Assembly: GCA_027576995.1 (NCBI GenBank)
Contig: JANBQC010000037.1
Location: forward strand, 1-64,000
Source of the DNA: Dimargaris cristalligena
Lineage: Eukaryota > Kickxellomycota > Dimargaritomycetes > Dimargaritales > Dimargaritaceae
Direction: 5' to 3'
Length of the DNA: 64,000 nt
Positions 11,166-22,147 of the stretch are shown here, in pieces. The notes under the pieces were generated by a model. That model worked only from the letters and a program-made list of their open reading frames with translations. It was not told the DNA's origin and did not search any database. The position numbers were made by a program, and so were the translations under genes. Position 1 is the stretch's first letter. The number at the start of each line of letters is the position of its first letter.

Positions 11166-12239
11166 ATGGCCCAGTTCTTCCGTGCCGCCTTTTCCCTCTA
11201 TTCCTCCAGCGCCCGCAGCCATCCATTACTGACCCTGGCCCTCACCAATGCCACACTATGCGGTGCTTCCGACATCTTCGCCCAGTCCATGGCCCACCGT
11301 TCCTTACGAAAGCAACTCCAGGCCCGCGAACTAGAGACGGCCACTAACCCCAGCCGGACTAGTGGTTCGGATACCACCGTGCCAGTAGTCACTTCCGAAA
11401 TTCCGCTCATTGACTTGGACACAGACCTAACGGGTCCTAATGCTCCTTCGACACCAACGTCTTTGGACGCCCCCCTGGGGGATACTACTACTACGACTAC
11501 TACTACCCACCAGGCCGCCGGGACGAGTCCGACCGTCGCGCATACATCCACCCAACACATCGATACCCACCAGCCCCGTCCCGTGCACCTGGCCCAGCTG
11601 CCCAGTTCTTTTACCCTCGACTACCGCCGTCTGGCCAATTTCGCCGCCTTTGGGTTTTGTGTCGCCCCTATTTTGAATCAGTGGTATACCCTATTGAATA
11701 CTCGGTTTCCGGTGGTTACCCCCGTGGCCAAGGCGACGACGGGTACCGCCGCTGCTTCGGTCTTCAATGGTCCCATGGTCAAGGCGGTGCTCAAACGGGT
11801 AGTGACGGACCAGTGTTGCTGGGCGCCCGTCGGTATCGGATTCTTCTTTGTATTCATCTCGATTGCCGAAGGAGGCGGCTTTGAGGGTATTAAAGAGAAA
11901 TTCCAGCAGGTAAGTAGTTTTCTGGATTTTACATGTAAAAAAAAAAACATCCCCCTTACTATCACTAAGGTATCCTATGCCCTTGATAATGGACTCCAAT
12001 TCTCACTACTTTCCATTATAAACCCCGAACAATCCTCCCTATAGAATTACCTGCCGGCCCTGACGGCCAACTATAAAGTATGGCCCCTCGTGCAATTCGT
12101 CAACTTCTTCTACGTCCCGTTGGCGCTCCAGGTGCCCTTCGTGAGCTTCGTCTCCCTATTCTGGAACTCCTACCTCAGTTGGCTCAATAGCCAGCGCGTC
12201 GGCCAAACGCCCGACGAGAGCAATGCCCTCGGTGGTTAG
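11166..12239 (+). CDS. Mpv17/PMP22-family membrane protein, 2 exons
   Basis: Exon 1 is 11166-11909 and exon 2 is 12045-12239, giving 312 residues. The 135-nt intron begins GTAAGT and ends CTATAG. Family marks are the N-terminal SHPLLTLALTNATLCGASD (hPxxT...GD-like), DYRRLANFAAFGF, an APILNQWY segment like the GPxxHxWY motif, VVTDQCCWAP (DQxxxAP), and in exon 2 NYKVWPLVQFVNF, nearly invariant in this family. Four hydrophobic helices are expected, in an inner mitochondrial (Sym1/Mpv17) or peroxisomal (Pxmp2) membrane; the sequence does not decide which. Unusual is an insertion of about 90 residues (roughly 55-145) rich in Thr, Ser, Pro and Asp, including a run of eight Thr. The canonical protein is under 200 residues, so this insert explains most of the extra length. 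Confidence 0.9.
11484..11506 (+). repeat. (ACT)n codon repeat encoding poly-Thr
   Basis: An interrupted ACT/ACG trinucleotide run inside exon 1 of the Mpv17-family gene. It encodes eight consecutive threonines within the low-complexity insert. Confidence 0.85.
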
Positions 12240-12937
12240 GATCGAAAACTGGTCGACCGGGACCAAATATTCGATTAATCGGATTCCGATGCACCGCCTA
12301 TGTAGGAACGACCCTCTTGTGTATATAACTGTAGATTTCTCTATTTTAGTATGCGATGGATTGACCATCGCTTGATCCATTTAAGTGTTATGTAACTGGG
12401 TTGTTTGTTTTCCCCTATAACTACTGATAAAGCTAAGATAATATCCGAATGGTAGTTAAATCCGTATCACATAGCAACGCATCCTTTTTATCCTTACCAA
12501 TCCCAGTTAACCGGGACTGGTAGTTCTTTTTTTTTAAAAAAAAATAGCCTCTGTTTAATAATAGGGCTGGTCGTTAACCCCAGTCTCAAATATACCAACG
12601 GACCACAAGTATTAAGGCAAAGCCAAAATGTGGCGAAAACAGTTCGTAGCACAGTTCTCAGTGAGTGAATAGCCATGAAACAGATTATTAAATGCAGCCG
12701 TTTAAAGTACCACCTTCTCCCACCCTTTGAATTCAGCTTTTGCATTCCTCTCTTCCTGAGCAATTGACCGCCACTTCGCTTACCCTATTCCAATGGCACG
12801 AGACCCTTTATTACGTATCTTCCATTGCAACTATTAACTACTGCTGAAGTTCATCTCCATTCGCTTGGCCAACCCTGCCTGCCCGTCTAGTTAGTTTAGC
12901 TCCCTCCCCTCTCCCCCCTACCCCACTTCACACGGCC
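12240..12937. promoter_or_regulatory. Intergenic region Mpv17-family gene / SYS1
   Basis: About 700 bases holding the 3' end of the Mpv17-family gene and the promoter of SYS1. A T-run followed by an A-run (12527-12544) forms a perfect A/T palindrome. The 60 bases before the SYS1 ATG are almost pure pyrimidine, as seen before several other genes here. Confidence 0.5.
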
Positions 12938-13627
12938 ATGGCCAAGTACAAGAATTCCTTCCGGGCTTCCGCCTGGGACCCCATCATGATTATAGCCCAA
13001 ATCGCCGCCTTCCAGTCGATATCCTACGTTTCCCTGGGTCTCCTCATCACGGCGGCCCAGGTGCTGCTAGGACTCGACAGTTCGCTGGACCACGCCCTCC
13101 ATTACACGTCCCTGCGCAGTGACACCGTGTTCGGGTGGACCCTTGCCGCCATCTGGTTGGTCCAGGCGATCGTGGGCATTCTCCTCCTGGGGTACATTGT
13201 CGAACGGGTACGTTTATGCGTCGATTTTACCCTCACGTTCTTTGGTATTCACCTCGTTATGGTCAGCGTGTACTCGCACCGCTTGCCCAACTTCTTCTTC
13301 TGGTGGCTGGTTTCATTAGTATATGTGGTGGTGACTATCCTGGGCGGCGAGTGGTTCTGTATGCGCCGGGAAATGCGCCCGATTCAGTTCGGATCCTCGG
13401 CCGATAATGAACATGATGGTGACCACCACCACCATCACCCCGATGAAATGGTCGATGACGCTAACGATATGATTATGGTAGGGAGCAATGGCCATGGTAA
13501 TGGAGGCCGGGCCAGTAGCTCGAGCACTTCCGACCAGCGTGGTCGTCACCATTACCTGCCGTTGGTCGAGACGGGGCGCCCTAGCTCTAGCGGCCGGGGC
13601 AACAACGGCAGTTTCCGCGTGGATTAA
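12938..13627 (+). CDS. SYS1: Sys1 homologue, Golgi four-helix membrane protein
   Basis: A single exon of 229 residues; the start sits in a strong context (GCCATGG). Residues 8-20 (RASAWDPIMIIAQ) match the SYS1 signature around W-D-P-[IL]. Four hydrophobic segments lie at about 16-47, 62-90, 93-113 and 118-140, followed by GEWFCMRREM, like the GEYLCMRTEL end of the SYS1 core. In yeast and animals Sys1 anchors the GTPase Arl3/ARFRP1 at the trans-Golgi and so supports Golgi-to-endosome traffic. The core ends near residue 148. The remaining 80 residues are a hydrophilic tail with a run of His (DHHHHHP), many Gly/Ser/Asn and several Arg; human SYS1 lacks it. The tail is probably cytosolic and disordered. 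Confidence 0.92.
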   Translation: MAKYKNSFRASAWDPIMIIAQIAAFQSISYVSLGLLITAAQVLLGLDSSLDHALHYTSLRSDTVFGWTLAAIWLVQAIVGILLLGYIVERVRLCVDFTLTFFGIHLVMVSVYSHRLPNFFFWWLVSLVYVVVTILGGEWFCMRREMRPIQFGSSADNEHDGDHHHHHPDEMVDDANDMIMVGSNGHGNGGRASSSSTSDQRGRHHYLPLVETGRPSSSGRGNNGSFRVD

Positions 13628-16600
13628 TGGACCAGTGGTCCTCAATTTCGTATAACCGCATTGCCCTTTCGGTATGATGGCATCCCCGCCTTCTTGGGAC
13701 TTCAAGGGCGAGAATGCGTCCTGACTTATTTACACCTGATTTACCCGTTTGACCTATTGCGGGCCAAATCCAGCAATTCCAAAAAAGAAAAAAAAAAGAA
13801 AAAAACAACGATGTAATTGTATATTCTTTCCTATAAACGCCATATACTTCACTATGTGCATGAATTTTATGCTCCGACTATGCAAATACCATGAAAGCGG
13901 GCTTTTTGCCGGGGCTGTGAACCCATATGATACAAGGCTGGTCGAGTGGCGTTACCCCAAGATAACTATCGACTACATAAAGGGGGGGTGATATCCCCAC
14001 ATTTTGACATTACGGGACTCTGTGCCAGGTGCAATACTAGAGGGCGGTACTAACATGGCGTAGTCTAGGATAGGAATATTTGCCAGTAGCACATATTAAT
14101 AGTGCAGTTTAAATCAACATGGTATTATATATATACGTATGTGTAATATTACTAATCATGTATTAGTAATTGTCCATTGGCATGGCCTGCCAGGTGAAGG
14201 GTTCCTTCTTTGGGGATTTGAAGGCTAACAAGTCCGGATTTCTTAGCAGCACTTGAATATTCTACAGTGGTAAGGATAGGTGTGTGTTTGGTGGACAGCC
14301 GCCTAATTTCATTAAAATTGGGGTTCAGAGTAACATGGGAATGCCGAACATTAAACAGTGTGGGCTATTACTTACCTCCGGAAAAACCAACGTCCCAGTC
14401 CTTATTACAAAAAGATGGGTGACTGGAACGTGGCGCTCGACCTACAGTGGTGCTTGGGAGGGTGGGAATCGAAGCCCTGGTTTGAATTCGACCGAAGAGT
14501 ATGTGCAGACGACTGTCACCCGAAGCGAGTGGCATCCCGACGAAGATGTAGAAGTAACCCACTAGGTGGTGTGTGTATATATTGGTCGAGTGGAATAAAA
14601 GGGGATGCGGGATTCATGGGTAGAACAAATGCTAAGATTTTAGAATAGTCAATTTAATAGTAGACCTCGGTACATTTTACTATCCTTGCAATACGGATAA
14701 CTGGGGGGATGTGATTGAAATTCACCAGCTTTACTATTAATACATTGGCCCTAATAAAACAGAACAGTGAAGGGTCACCCCATACGAGTTGAAATGGGGC
14801 AAAGGAATGCGGAATGATAGTGTCGGTAACGAGAACAGGTTCGGTGTAATATCCATAAATGAACGGCTTAATTACGGGGCATATGTATATGATTACCCCG
14901 ACTTAGTATATGGGTATTCGCTGTATATGTATTTCGGGATATACCAGGCTACGGGACATTGTTGACCTGTAAGGGTTACAGGGAAGCGAAGTTAACGCAG
15001 TAGCTGCAGGCGAGCCTAGAAAAAGTACCGACATCTGACTCGCCGAGAAACTAAATGACGGCAATATAATGTACAGAGGAATCTTCTGACCAGGCATTGA
15101 TCGCTTTGTCAAGTGTAATATATATATATATATATATGACCAGTCTTATATAACGGCGAGTTTAAGCCACCTTTATATTTTAATACAAGGCTCCGCAGAT
15201 GGAGTGACTTGGCCCACCTTACCAGCGCGCAGCCAGCACCCTCCGGAGTGATGTTGGGGTACATCAAGACTTTGCATCGAGATTTCCGGTTGGCAAAGGA
15301 GACTGTCGAGTCTTTAATCAGGGCACCAAATCCTTAGCACACTGATTATGCTGGCCGCCGGTTCTTTGGGGCTTAAAGCCATAAGACCTTGATATAAGTA
15401 AAATCCGCCTAGCCCTGGGGTTGGGGGGATCGCTGGGTTAGTTTAGGATTATAATAAGAAACAACCTCGGAAATGGTGCTTGGGAAGTGGCCATAGCAGG
15501 CTAACGAGACAAATGGGAGAATTCCAGACTATGTCTATACGGACACCTTCATTTTTAGTCAGGTCGTGGTCTAGCAAAAACCAACCCGATAAGGTGGCGT
15601 GGGTTGTAAGCGAAGCACAACCCCCGCAACCATTCATCCGACCCAGGTGGTCTCCCCTAAGGTTTCATGAAGGGTTGGCTGACGGTGCCTTTCCTCCCGC
15701 TCCTGCTCGCCGACAGAAAGCTTGTCGCTGGCTTGGATTCGACCGAAATGAGAAGCTGGTGAAAGGGATATTACAATGGCTTAGTTGGGAGTGATAATAA
15801 TCAGTTGACAGCCATTATTGTTAATTATTCACATTCAGGGTCTGCCATCCCCCCAGGCCATGTTCCCACCATTCTGTTCGATACCCCACCTCCCCCGCTT
15901 CCCTTGAATGATGTGGAGGCGGTGGTGGTGGCACCCAAAATGGGCAGTCATGGGAACACCGCTTCAACCTCTGGGTTGGATTGAATTGGATTGGGGGAGA
16001 TCCATTGTTTGGGTGGAGGGGCATGATGATTATTCCTGTGAAGCGGGAACCATGATGGAGATGGCTAAATAATAGAAAGCCCCCTTCCTAACTATGTATT
16101 GCTAAAGTGGCCATCTACTTCCAAGTCTGGCGCGCGCGTGTGTGTGTGTGTGTATTGGCTTCCAGCGCCCTCTTCGACCACTCACGGGGGGCATTTTAGC
16201 TTCCTCCAAATCGGCACATTCAACTTCCGCACCGTAAACAAACCACCAGACGAATCAGCGGTCGGGAATCGCTCTGATGGCCAAATCAAAACAAGCCCAG
16301 TATGGTGGGAGAGGGCTTCTCACGCGTCCCAAAAGAACGGCCCCAAAGAACTACCATTGACACTTAGACGCGTTGGGGAGAATTAGACTGCCTACCTATC
16401 TACCTACTTTAATGCTGTAAAAAAGGAGGGGGCTAATCATTGGATCAATCAGCCTATGGCCAATCCAGCGGCTCGCATAATGTAGAAGAGAGAGAGAGAG
16501 AGAGTATCGGCCTTCGGAGAGTCAATGCGAGTAATATACGTCGGCTTAGTTGAGTGGTGAAATTGTAGTGAGGCAGGGTTGTACATCATCCGGCTTCGTC

Positions 16601-17400
16601 AGTCCATCCATGTAACACTATTTGTTTACCTTTTCACGGTGATTTTAACCTCCGCTTCCAACCCAGCCAGTCCCCTCCAAGAATGAAAACGGAGCGCCAA
16701 TCCTGTTCCTTCACCAGAGCTTCAAAGTATGGAGCCGAATGTCAGAAGCCAAGGGAGTGTATTGGCGGAGCAACCTTACCTTCTTCCAGCCGAAGCGTAC
16801 TAACTCCAGCTATGTTCGACCATTAAACCCGTCTGCCCGCAGTGATGTCCGCTACTACTATTGAATCATCATCATTATCAGTAAAACCGTCACTAAGCCA
16901 ATATTAATAAACACGGCAATTGATACCGCGGTTCCTTCATCTATTTTTTTGGAAGGGAGACGTAGATGGAGGGTAGACTGTGGATAACAATAAGGGAGGG
17001 GGGCCCAAGGGGAATGTGGGGCACCTAGGATCAAAGGGAATCCTGAGCCGACCGAGTGTGGCTCCTTCATGAGATTGAATGAAATGAGAGATGGATGTAC
17101 CAAGGCATAGTCTACGCGCAGTGAATAGCAAAGTGGAGATGGCAAGGGTGGGGTGTGCGTATGTATCTCTCTCTCTCTCTATGTGTGTATCCAGTGGGGT
17201 GATTGTCTATGTGTTTAGGGGTCAGAGTTGACGATACACAACCCCGGAGTCAAAAAATAATTAGAGCGGATGTAGTGTGGGGCTGGCAAATCGGCTAATT
17301 AATATCATTGCCTAGACCGTGTTGACGTTAATATTATAAAATAATAAAAAACACCCTATTGGCCTCAGTGACGACAGCTCCCGTTGAGATCTGTGTGTTA
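13628..17400. other. Region without a recognisable gene
   Basis: 3.8 kb with only short, overlapping open frames on both strands and no family motif. It contains (TA)n at 15118-15137, (CG/TG)n at 16131-16153 and (AG)n at 16487-16504. An open frame at 15480-15794 is about 100 codons but has no recognisable content. I see nothing else to annotate. Confidence 0.45.
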
Positions 17401-19500
17401 TAAATAGTTAATGTTGACGCTTAAACCCTATTTTCGCTTTTACTCTTTCGAATTTATCTTATTTCTCTATACTTAAACCTTGATGGATATGTTAAATTCA
17501 AATAGCTGCTAACACTCCCTTGTTGCATCATTATCACTCTAGTGGCTCTTGTATATTGCTTATTTAGCCCCATTAGTCATTTTAATTTTGGGTTTGTTTA
17601 TCCTAGGGTTCACTGGTTTCAACCCTATATCGATTTCCCGGTTTGCCGATTTGGAGAACTGGTTTTTATTAACCCCCCTTCCACTTCAGGTGCAGTTGCG
17701 GAATATTCCCGTGCCCCAGCTCCCCCCAGGTCGACAGGCATTTACATCGCGATCCCACTGGCTCCTCCGCTCAGCCACGCATTTTCCCTCGCATAAATAT
17801 AAGCTGGTAAGCCTCATTAAGATTCCAGATATATTATTATTATGATAATTTAAAACACTATTAGCCGTGGGGACCACTATGCCGGCCTACTCTGGCATCA
17901 GCTTTTGTACCTTTGGGCCACCTACGCCTGGCTACCCTCTCTTTAGGACTCTCTCTCTCTCTGGCATTCTCCCCAGCCCATTTCTATCACCGATACGGGT
18001 TCAGTGGACTGTTCAAGGTTATTGGCGGCGGTGTATGATACCCTGGATTTTAATACTTGTACATGCACGAGTTTTTCGGTTGATTAAACACGTCGCCGAC
18101 TCCTGCAGGCGGGGAAATCGGTAGGTGGGGGAAGCGAGCGGGGGAGAGAGGGAGTGGTGTAAGGGGGTGGGGGTGGGGATGATGCCGCAACACGAAGTGG
18201 ACCAGACCTATCGTTGCCAAGGATTAGAGGTGCACTATAAGTCTGGCCGGTATCCCAAAAGACGGAATGGAGGGGGTAATGGTTTAAGAGAGGAGAGGAG
18301 AGAAAGGAACTCATGACCCGAGGGGTATCCGCCCTGCCGGCTCCGCCATCGCGCTCGTGGTGAATGGCCTCTCCTCCCGCTGCTTTCCTACCTTGCTTTT
18401 TTACCACCCGATGACCTGCTCATATGTACCCCACCATCCCGGCTTAAGGAGAGGGACATGAGGAGAGAGATTGCACAAGTTACATAACCGGCCAGGCAAC
18501 CCGGGTTCAGTAATAATGCCACTCCCTCCTCGAGAAAAACACACACATACACACAGCCTCGACCGACTCGCGCACACTATGGACGATGGGGTATTCAACT
18601 ATATTTACCAACTGAGCAGCTCTGCGTGGTCATGCGCCCACAACAATGGCCAGACCCAGCCGAATTGTGCGGTTGTATATATACTTGTATATTCGTTGGT
18701 CGGAATAGTATCCCCCTCCACTGTCACTCACCTTCATTACCCTGGACTGCCGGATGGAATGGGCATGAGCGGTGATTTAAAGGATAGTATTATTATTATA
18801 ATAATAATTCCTTGGAGTAAGAAGTGTGGGGGGTCCTTTTCATTTACCTGCGTCGGACCTGCTGGGCGGAACTACCAGGTGATGCGAGGGTTTATTCAGT
18901 ACCTGCTGGCAAAACCCTGGGTGTGTGTGTGTTGTTTTGTTGCGGGGGAGGGGGGAGACTTTCAGGTCCATTTGCCTAATCCGGGAGGTGTGGACTTTTT
19001 ATATTATAGTGCCGGCTTGCTGGGCGCACCCCCCTCTCCCTGTTCAACTTTCTGGCCCATGCGAGCCAGTCTAGGAGGAGGTTCCTGGCTACGTATATGC
19101 GCATTAATGGTGGTGGTGCCAATCCAGCCCTTTATTTGCGTATATGTACTCTCGCAAATATATACGCAGGTAATTGACTTGAACTTCGTTTCTACTGCTT
19201 ATCTTGTTCCCGCTGACCCCTTTCTTCCTACATGTCTACTTCTATTTTGTTATTGGTTTTTGCCACCCGACACTGTCCCTGTTTAGATTCCCCCTCCGCC
19301 CTTTGTCAACAACACCTGCCGTCGCGACCCGCACGGCTTCCGATATAAATCTCCGGTTGTTTTTTGACAGTCCCCCGGACTACCCGCCCAAACCCTCCCC
19401 ACCGTCCTATAGCGCACCCATTGCTTTATTCTCACTCTCGCGTGCTGAAACACCGCTTTTTCATTCCCAGGTCCACCAAATTCATCGGCTCTGCGTCTAA
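17399..19500 (+). other. Possible intron-broken membrane-protein gene (unresolved)
   Basis: A TATAAATA box near 17400 is followed by a pyrimidine-rich leader and an ATG at 17483. A classic branch site (GCTAAC) and an AG acceptor then precede an open segment starting at 17543. That segment encodes a strongly hydrophobic stretch (YLAPLVILILGLFILGF) and stays open for 88 codons to a GTAAGC donor at 17807. After a 58-base AT-rich intron the same frame continues from 17865 for about 60 codons, with PAHFYHRYGFSGLF. Further open pieces with plausible splice ends occur at about 18180-18260 and 19014-19169 (contains RRRFLATYMR and PALYLRI). I could not join these into one frame and recognise no family. 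It may be a real multi-exon gene or a decayed one. Confidence 0.25.
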
Positions 19501-19892
19501 TCATACCGGCATTTCCCCCATCCGCTCTCAACTGTGCTCACGCCGCTGCGCTCCGCGGAGTAACATATTAATCACCGGGTTTTGGCCTATCATTATCATA
19601 TATATCTATTGTATTTTTTTTTGCGACGCCCCTCACCGCTGACCATAACAACAACGACAGCGTGCGTGCGCCCCCGATTGCCTAATTCAAGTGGAAGAAA
19701 AGGTAAGGTCCGACTTTGATTACTGGAACTACAAATTACTCACAGTGGCGGCTTAGGTCAATGTTTACCACATACGTGGCCGTGAATGGGGGGTGTATGT
19801 GGATATGCATCTATAGTATGTGTCCAATTCTACATTGAGCCTGGAAGACGGTGCAGCACTATTTCCCGATTATGTTTTAGAGTTGTTGGGCA

Positions 19893-19904
19893 GGGGGGGG
19901 GGGG
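19893..19904 (+). repeat. Run of 12 G in a G-rich segment
   Basis: Twelve consecutive G, preceded by GGG and followed by a purine-rich stretch (about 19900-20000). It could form a quadruplex on the plus strand. No function is implied by position; it lies 2.2 kb upstream of the Myb-like gene. Confidence 0.6.
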
Positions 19905-20879
19905 TTGGAATCGGCCTTTAAGGGGTACGGTTGGCAAGAGGGAGGAGAGGGGTGAAAAAAGGTGAATACGGGAGGAGAGAGAGGTGCCAATAAAAGCGTA
20001 TTGAGCCCTAGGTATATGGTTATTCTCCTCCTTGACGGGTGGGAGGTAGGAACCAGGCCGAGTCAGTAGTGGGCTGGAATGGAAGGAGAGACGGTGACGA
20101 GGGCGGTGGTGTATGATTTACCCCGCGACTCAATAGTCGTTTGGGGCGCCACTACTCCAGCAGCTTCACGAACGCCTACTGCTAAGCGACATAGGGGGGG
20201 GGATCTATGCGCCTGACTTTCCCTTCATTTTTTTTGGGCCCTCCTCTTTTATTGGCACTCTCACCGCTCTCCATTCACCCCGCCACACCAACGGCTATTC
20301 TTACCCTTATCCTCAATGGCGGGTGCGGAGTATTATCGGAATTCGCAACAGCCCTGGCTGGAGGTTGCTTGTGTAATCACCTGGTCGTTCCAAATTGTGC
20401 TCCGCTAGGGCCAATCGGTTGCGTAGGTCGGTGTGTTACGACTGGACGAAGCTCAGTGAGGGGGGAGAAGGTGTGAGGTGGAGCAACTGGGGGAATGGGG
20501 GGTGGCGTGTGCGAACTTTGGTAGTGCACTCTCCACTATTAGGATCGACACTTATTGTTGGCCGTGGTGGGCCCATACCTGTTCTAGGCCCGGGATATAC
20601 AATCCCCTCCCACCTTTTTCTTCATACGCGTGCACGCGAGCGAGCTAGCCCCATCGGAGCGTCGAGCGAGACCGTGAAGCCCTCTGTAATGCTCGGGTGG
20701 CAAGGAGGAGGAGGAGTAGGGGCGGGGGGATTATTAAGCGGTTAGTAAAGTGTCGTTCGAGTGACCGAAACTTTTCAAACCCCGACCTCCATCACGCTCC
20801 ACCATCGAGAGTGGGAGGAGCGTGGTGTGGGGATATAGTTTGGGTCGCGGGGGAGTTCATTATGCGACTAGGCCAGCCC

Positions 20880-22147
20880 CTTTCCCTTTCTTGCTTTTCC
20901 TTTCGCCATCCCATCCCATCCTATCCCTGACCTTCCATCCCCACCTACCCCGGTCTCTCCCACCCCGGTTAACATAGTGGGACCTTCTCCCCTATCCTTA
21001 TCGCCCGACCAGCATCGCTTTGGCTCTTATTCTTTGACAGCCCTCTTTGTTGACCGGTTACGCATACACTCAACTAGTCGCATTATATATACTGTCCACC
21101 GTCTCGCCCCTCTGGCCTTTCTGTTTCGCATTTCCGTTGGCCGTGTGTTGTCTACTCCACCACCTCTTCCTTCTCCTTCCCTCCGCTGTTCCTTCTCCCT
21201 CTGTATCCGCTTGTCCGTGCCCTCCACTTCCCGTCGTCTCCTTCTCTTTATTCCGGTCTTTTTGTATTACTCGGATCCCGGCCTACACTAAACTTCACTT
21301 TGTTCTTTGTCCCTAACTCCCCCCCTCTCTCTCTCTCCATCCCCCTTCGCTGGTTAGCCTTCTCGATACTAGTGCTCCGCTTTCTACGCCCCGGCCCGCC
21401 TACTCTCCTGTCCTCTCGCTTCTCTATCGCCTATTTCCTTATCGCCACCCCCTGTCGGCGATATACACGACACCCAACCGTCGGCTCGGTATCTTCCTTT
21501 CACTCCGCTCGACGAAAGTCCTTTTCTTCAAAAAAAAAAAAATAGGCGAGCTTGCTTCGGCCGCTCTTCTATTTCTGAGAACCCCATACGTGGTCCAAGC
21601 TCCTTTTTGCCAGCCTCGAGGTCTGGTTCGCGTTCTTTTATCTCCACGCTTATTCTTTCCTCCGTCTACTCACTTTCCTTCTCTCCAATATCCCCACAGT
21701 TTCATAATTATTTAAGGTTACCAGTGGACACGTTCAGCTGCACCTCCTGCTCATTGATCGCTGTTGTTTGGAGAGCCGTTTTTATTCTACCGTCGTATCC
21801 TGTCCTCCACCTTCTTCCTTATATTACCTCTGCTTTTCACTCCCTCACTCCGCTTAGTTGTTACCCTTCCCCCGCATTCTTAACTCAAATAACCGGCCAC
21901 CTAACACAACACTCCCCCTCCCATCCTCATTAACCCGATTCCCGGTTCACTCCCCCCAGCGCCTGACTCTCCTTACCCCACTCGCACTCTTCTCCTTTCT
22001 GTATCTTCCCCTCTCTTTCTATTCTTTGGTCGTTGGCCCCTGTCCTGACTGTTCCCAGTTGCAGGTTTTTGTTTTCTCCCCCCTTTGACCGACACTAGCG
22101 CACATACGTCCACACACCCGTGTCGACATATATACACATAGTTTCTC
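20880..22147 (+). promoter_or_regulatory. Long pyrimidine-rich leader of the Myb-like gene
   Basis: About 1.2 kb of strongly C/T-biased plus-strand sequence leading up to the ATG at 22148, with tracts such as CCCCCCTCTCTCTCTCTCC near 21320. The bias makes several long but low-complexity false open frames (Ser/Pro/Leu-rich). CT-rich tracts near transcription starts are known in filamentous fungi; this one is unusually long, and probably represents promoter plus 5' leader. A (A)12 run is at 21531-21542. Confidence 0.55.

Noticed and set aside
19014..19169. Open segment ending in an LYLRI-type motif, considered as part of an STE3-type pheromone receptor
   Set aside because: No coherent set of transmembrane exons or the usual N-terminal signature could be found around it.
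18471..19286. 271-codon plus-strand open frame
   Set aside because: It runs through microsatellite-like and splice-like sequence, giving runs such as poly-Ile and repeated His-Thr; not a credible protein as one exon.
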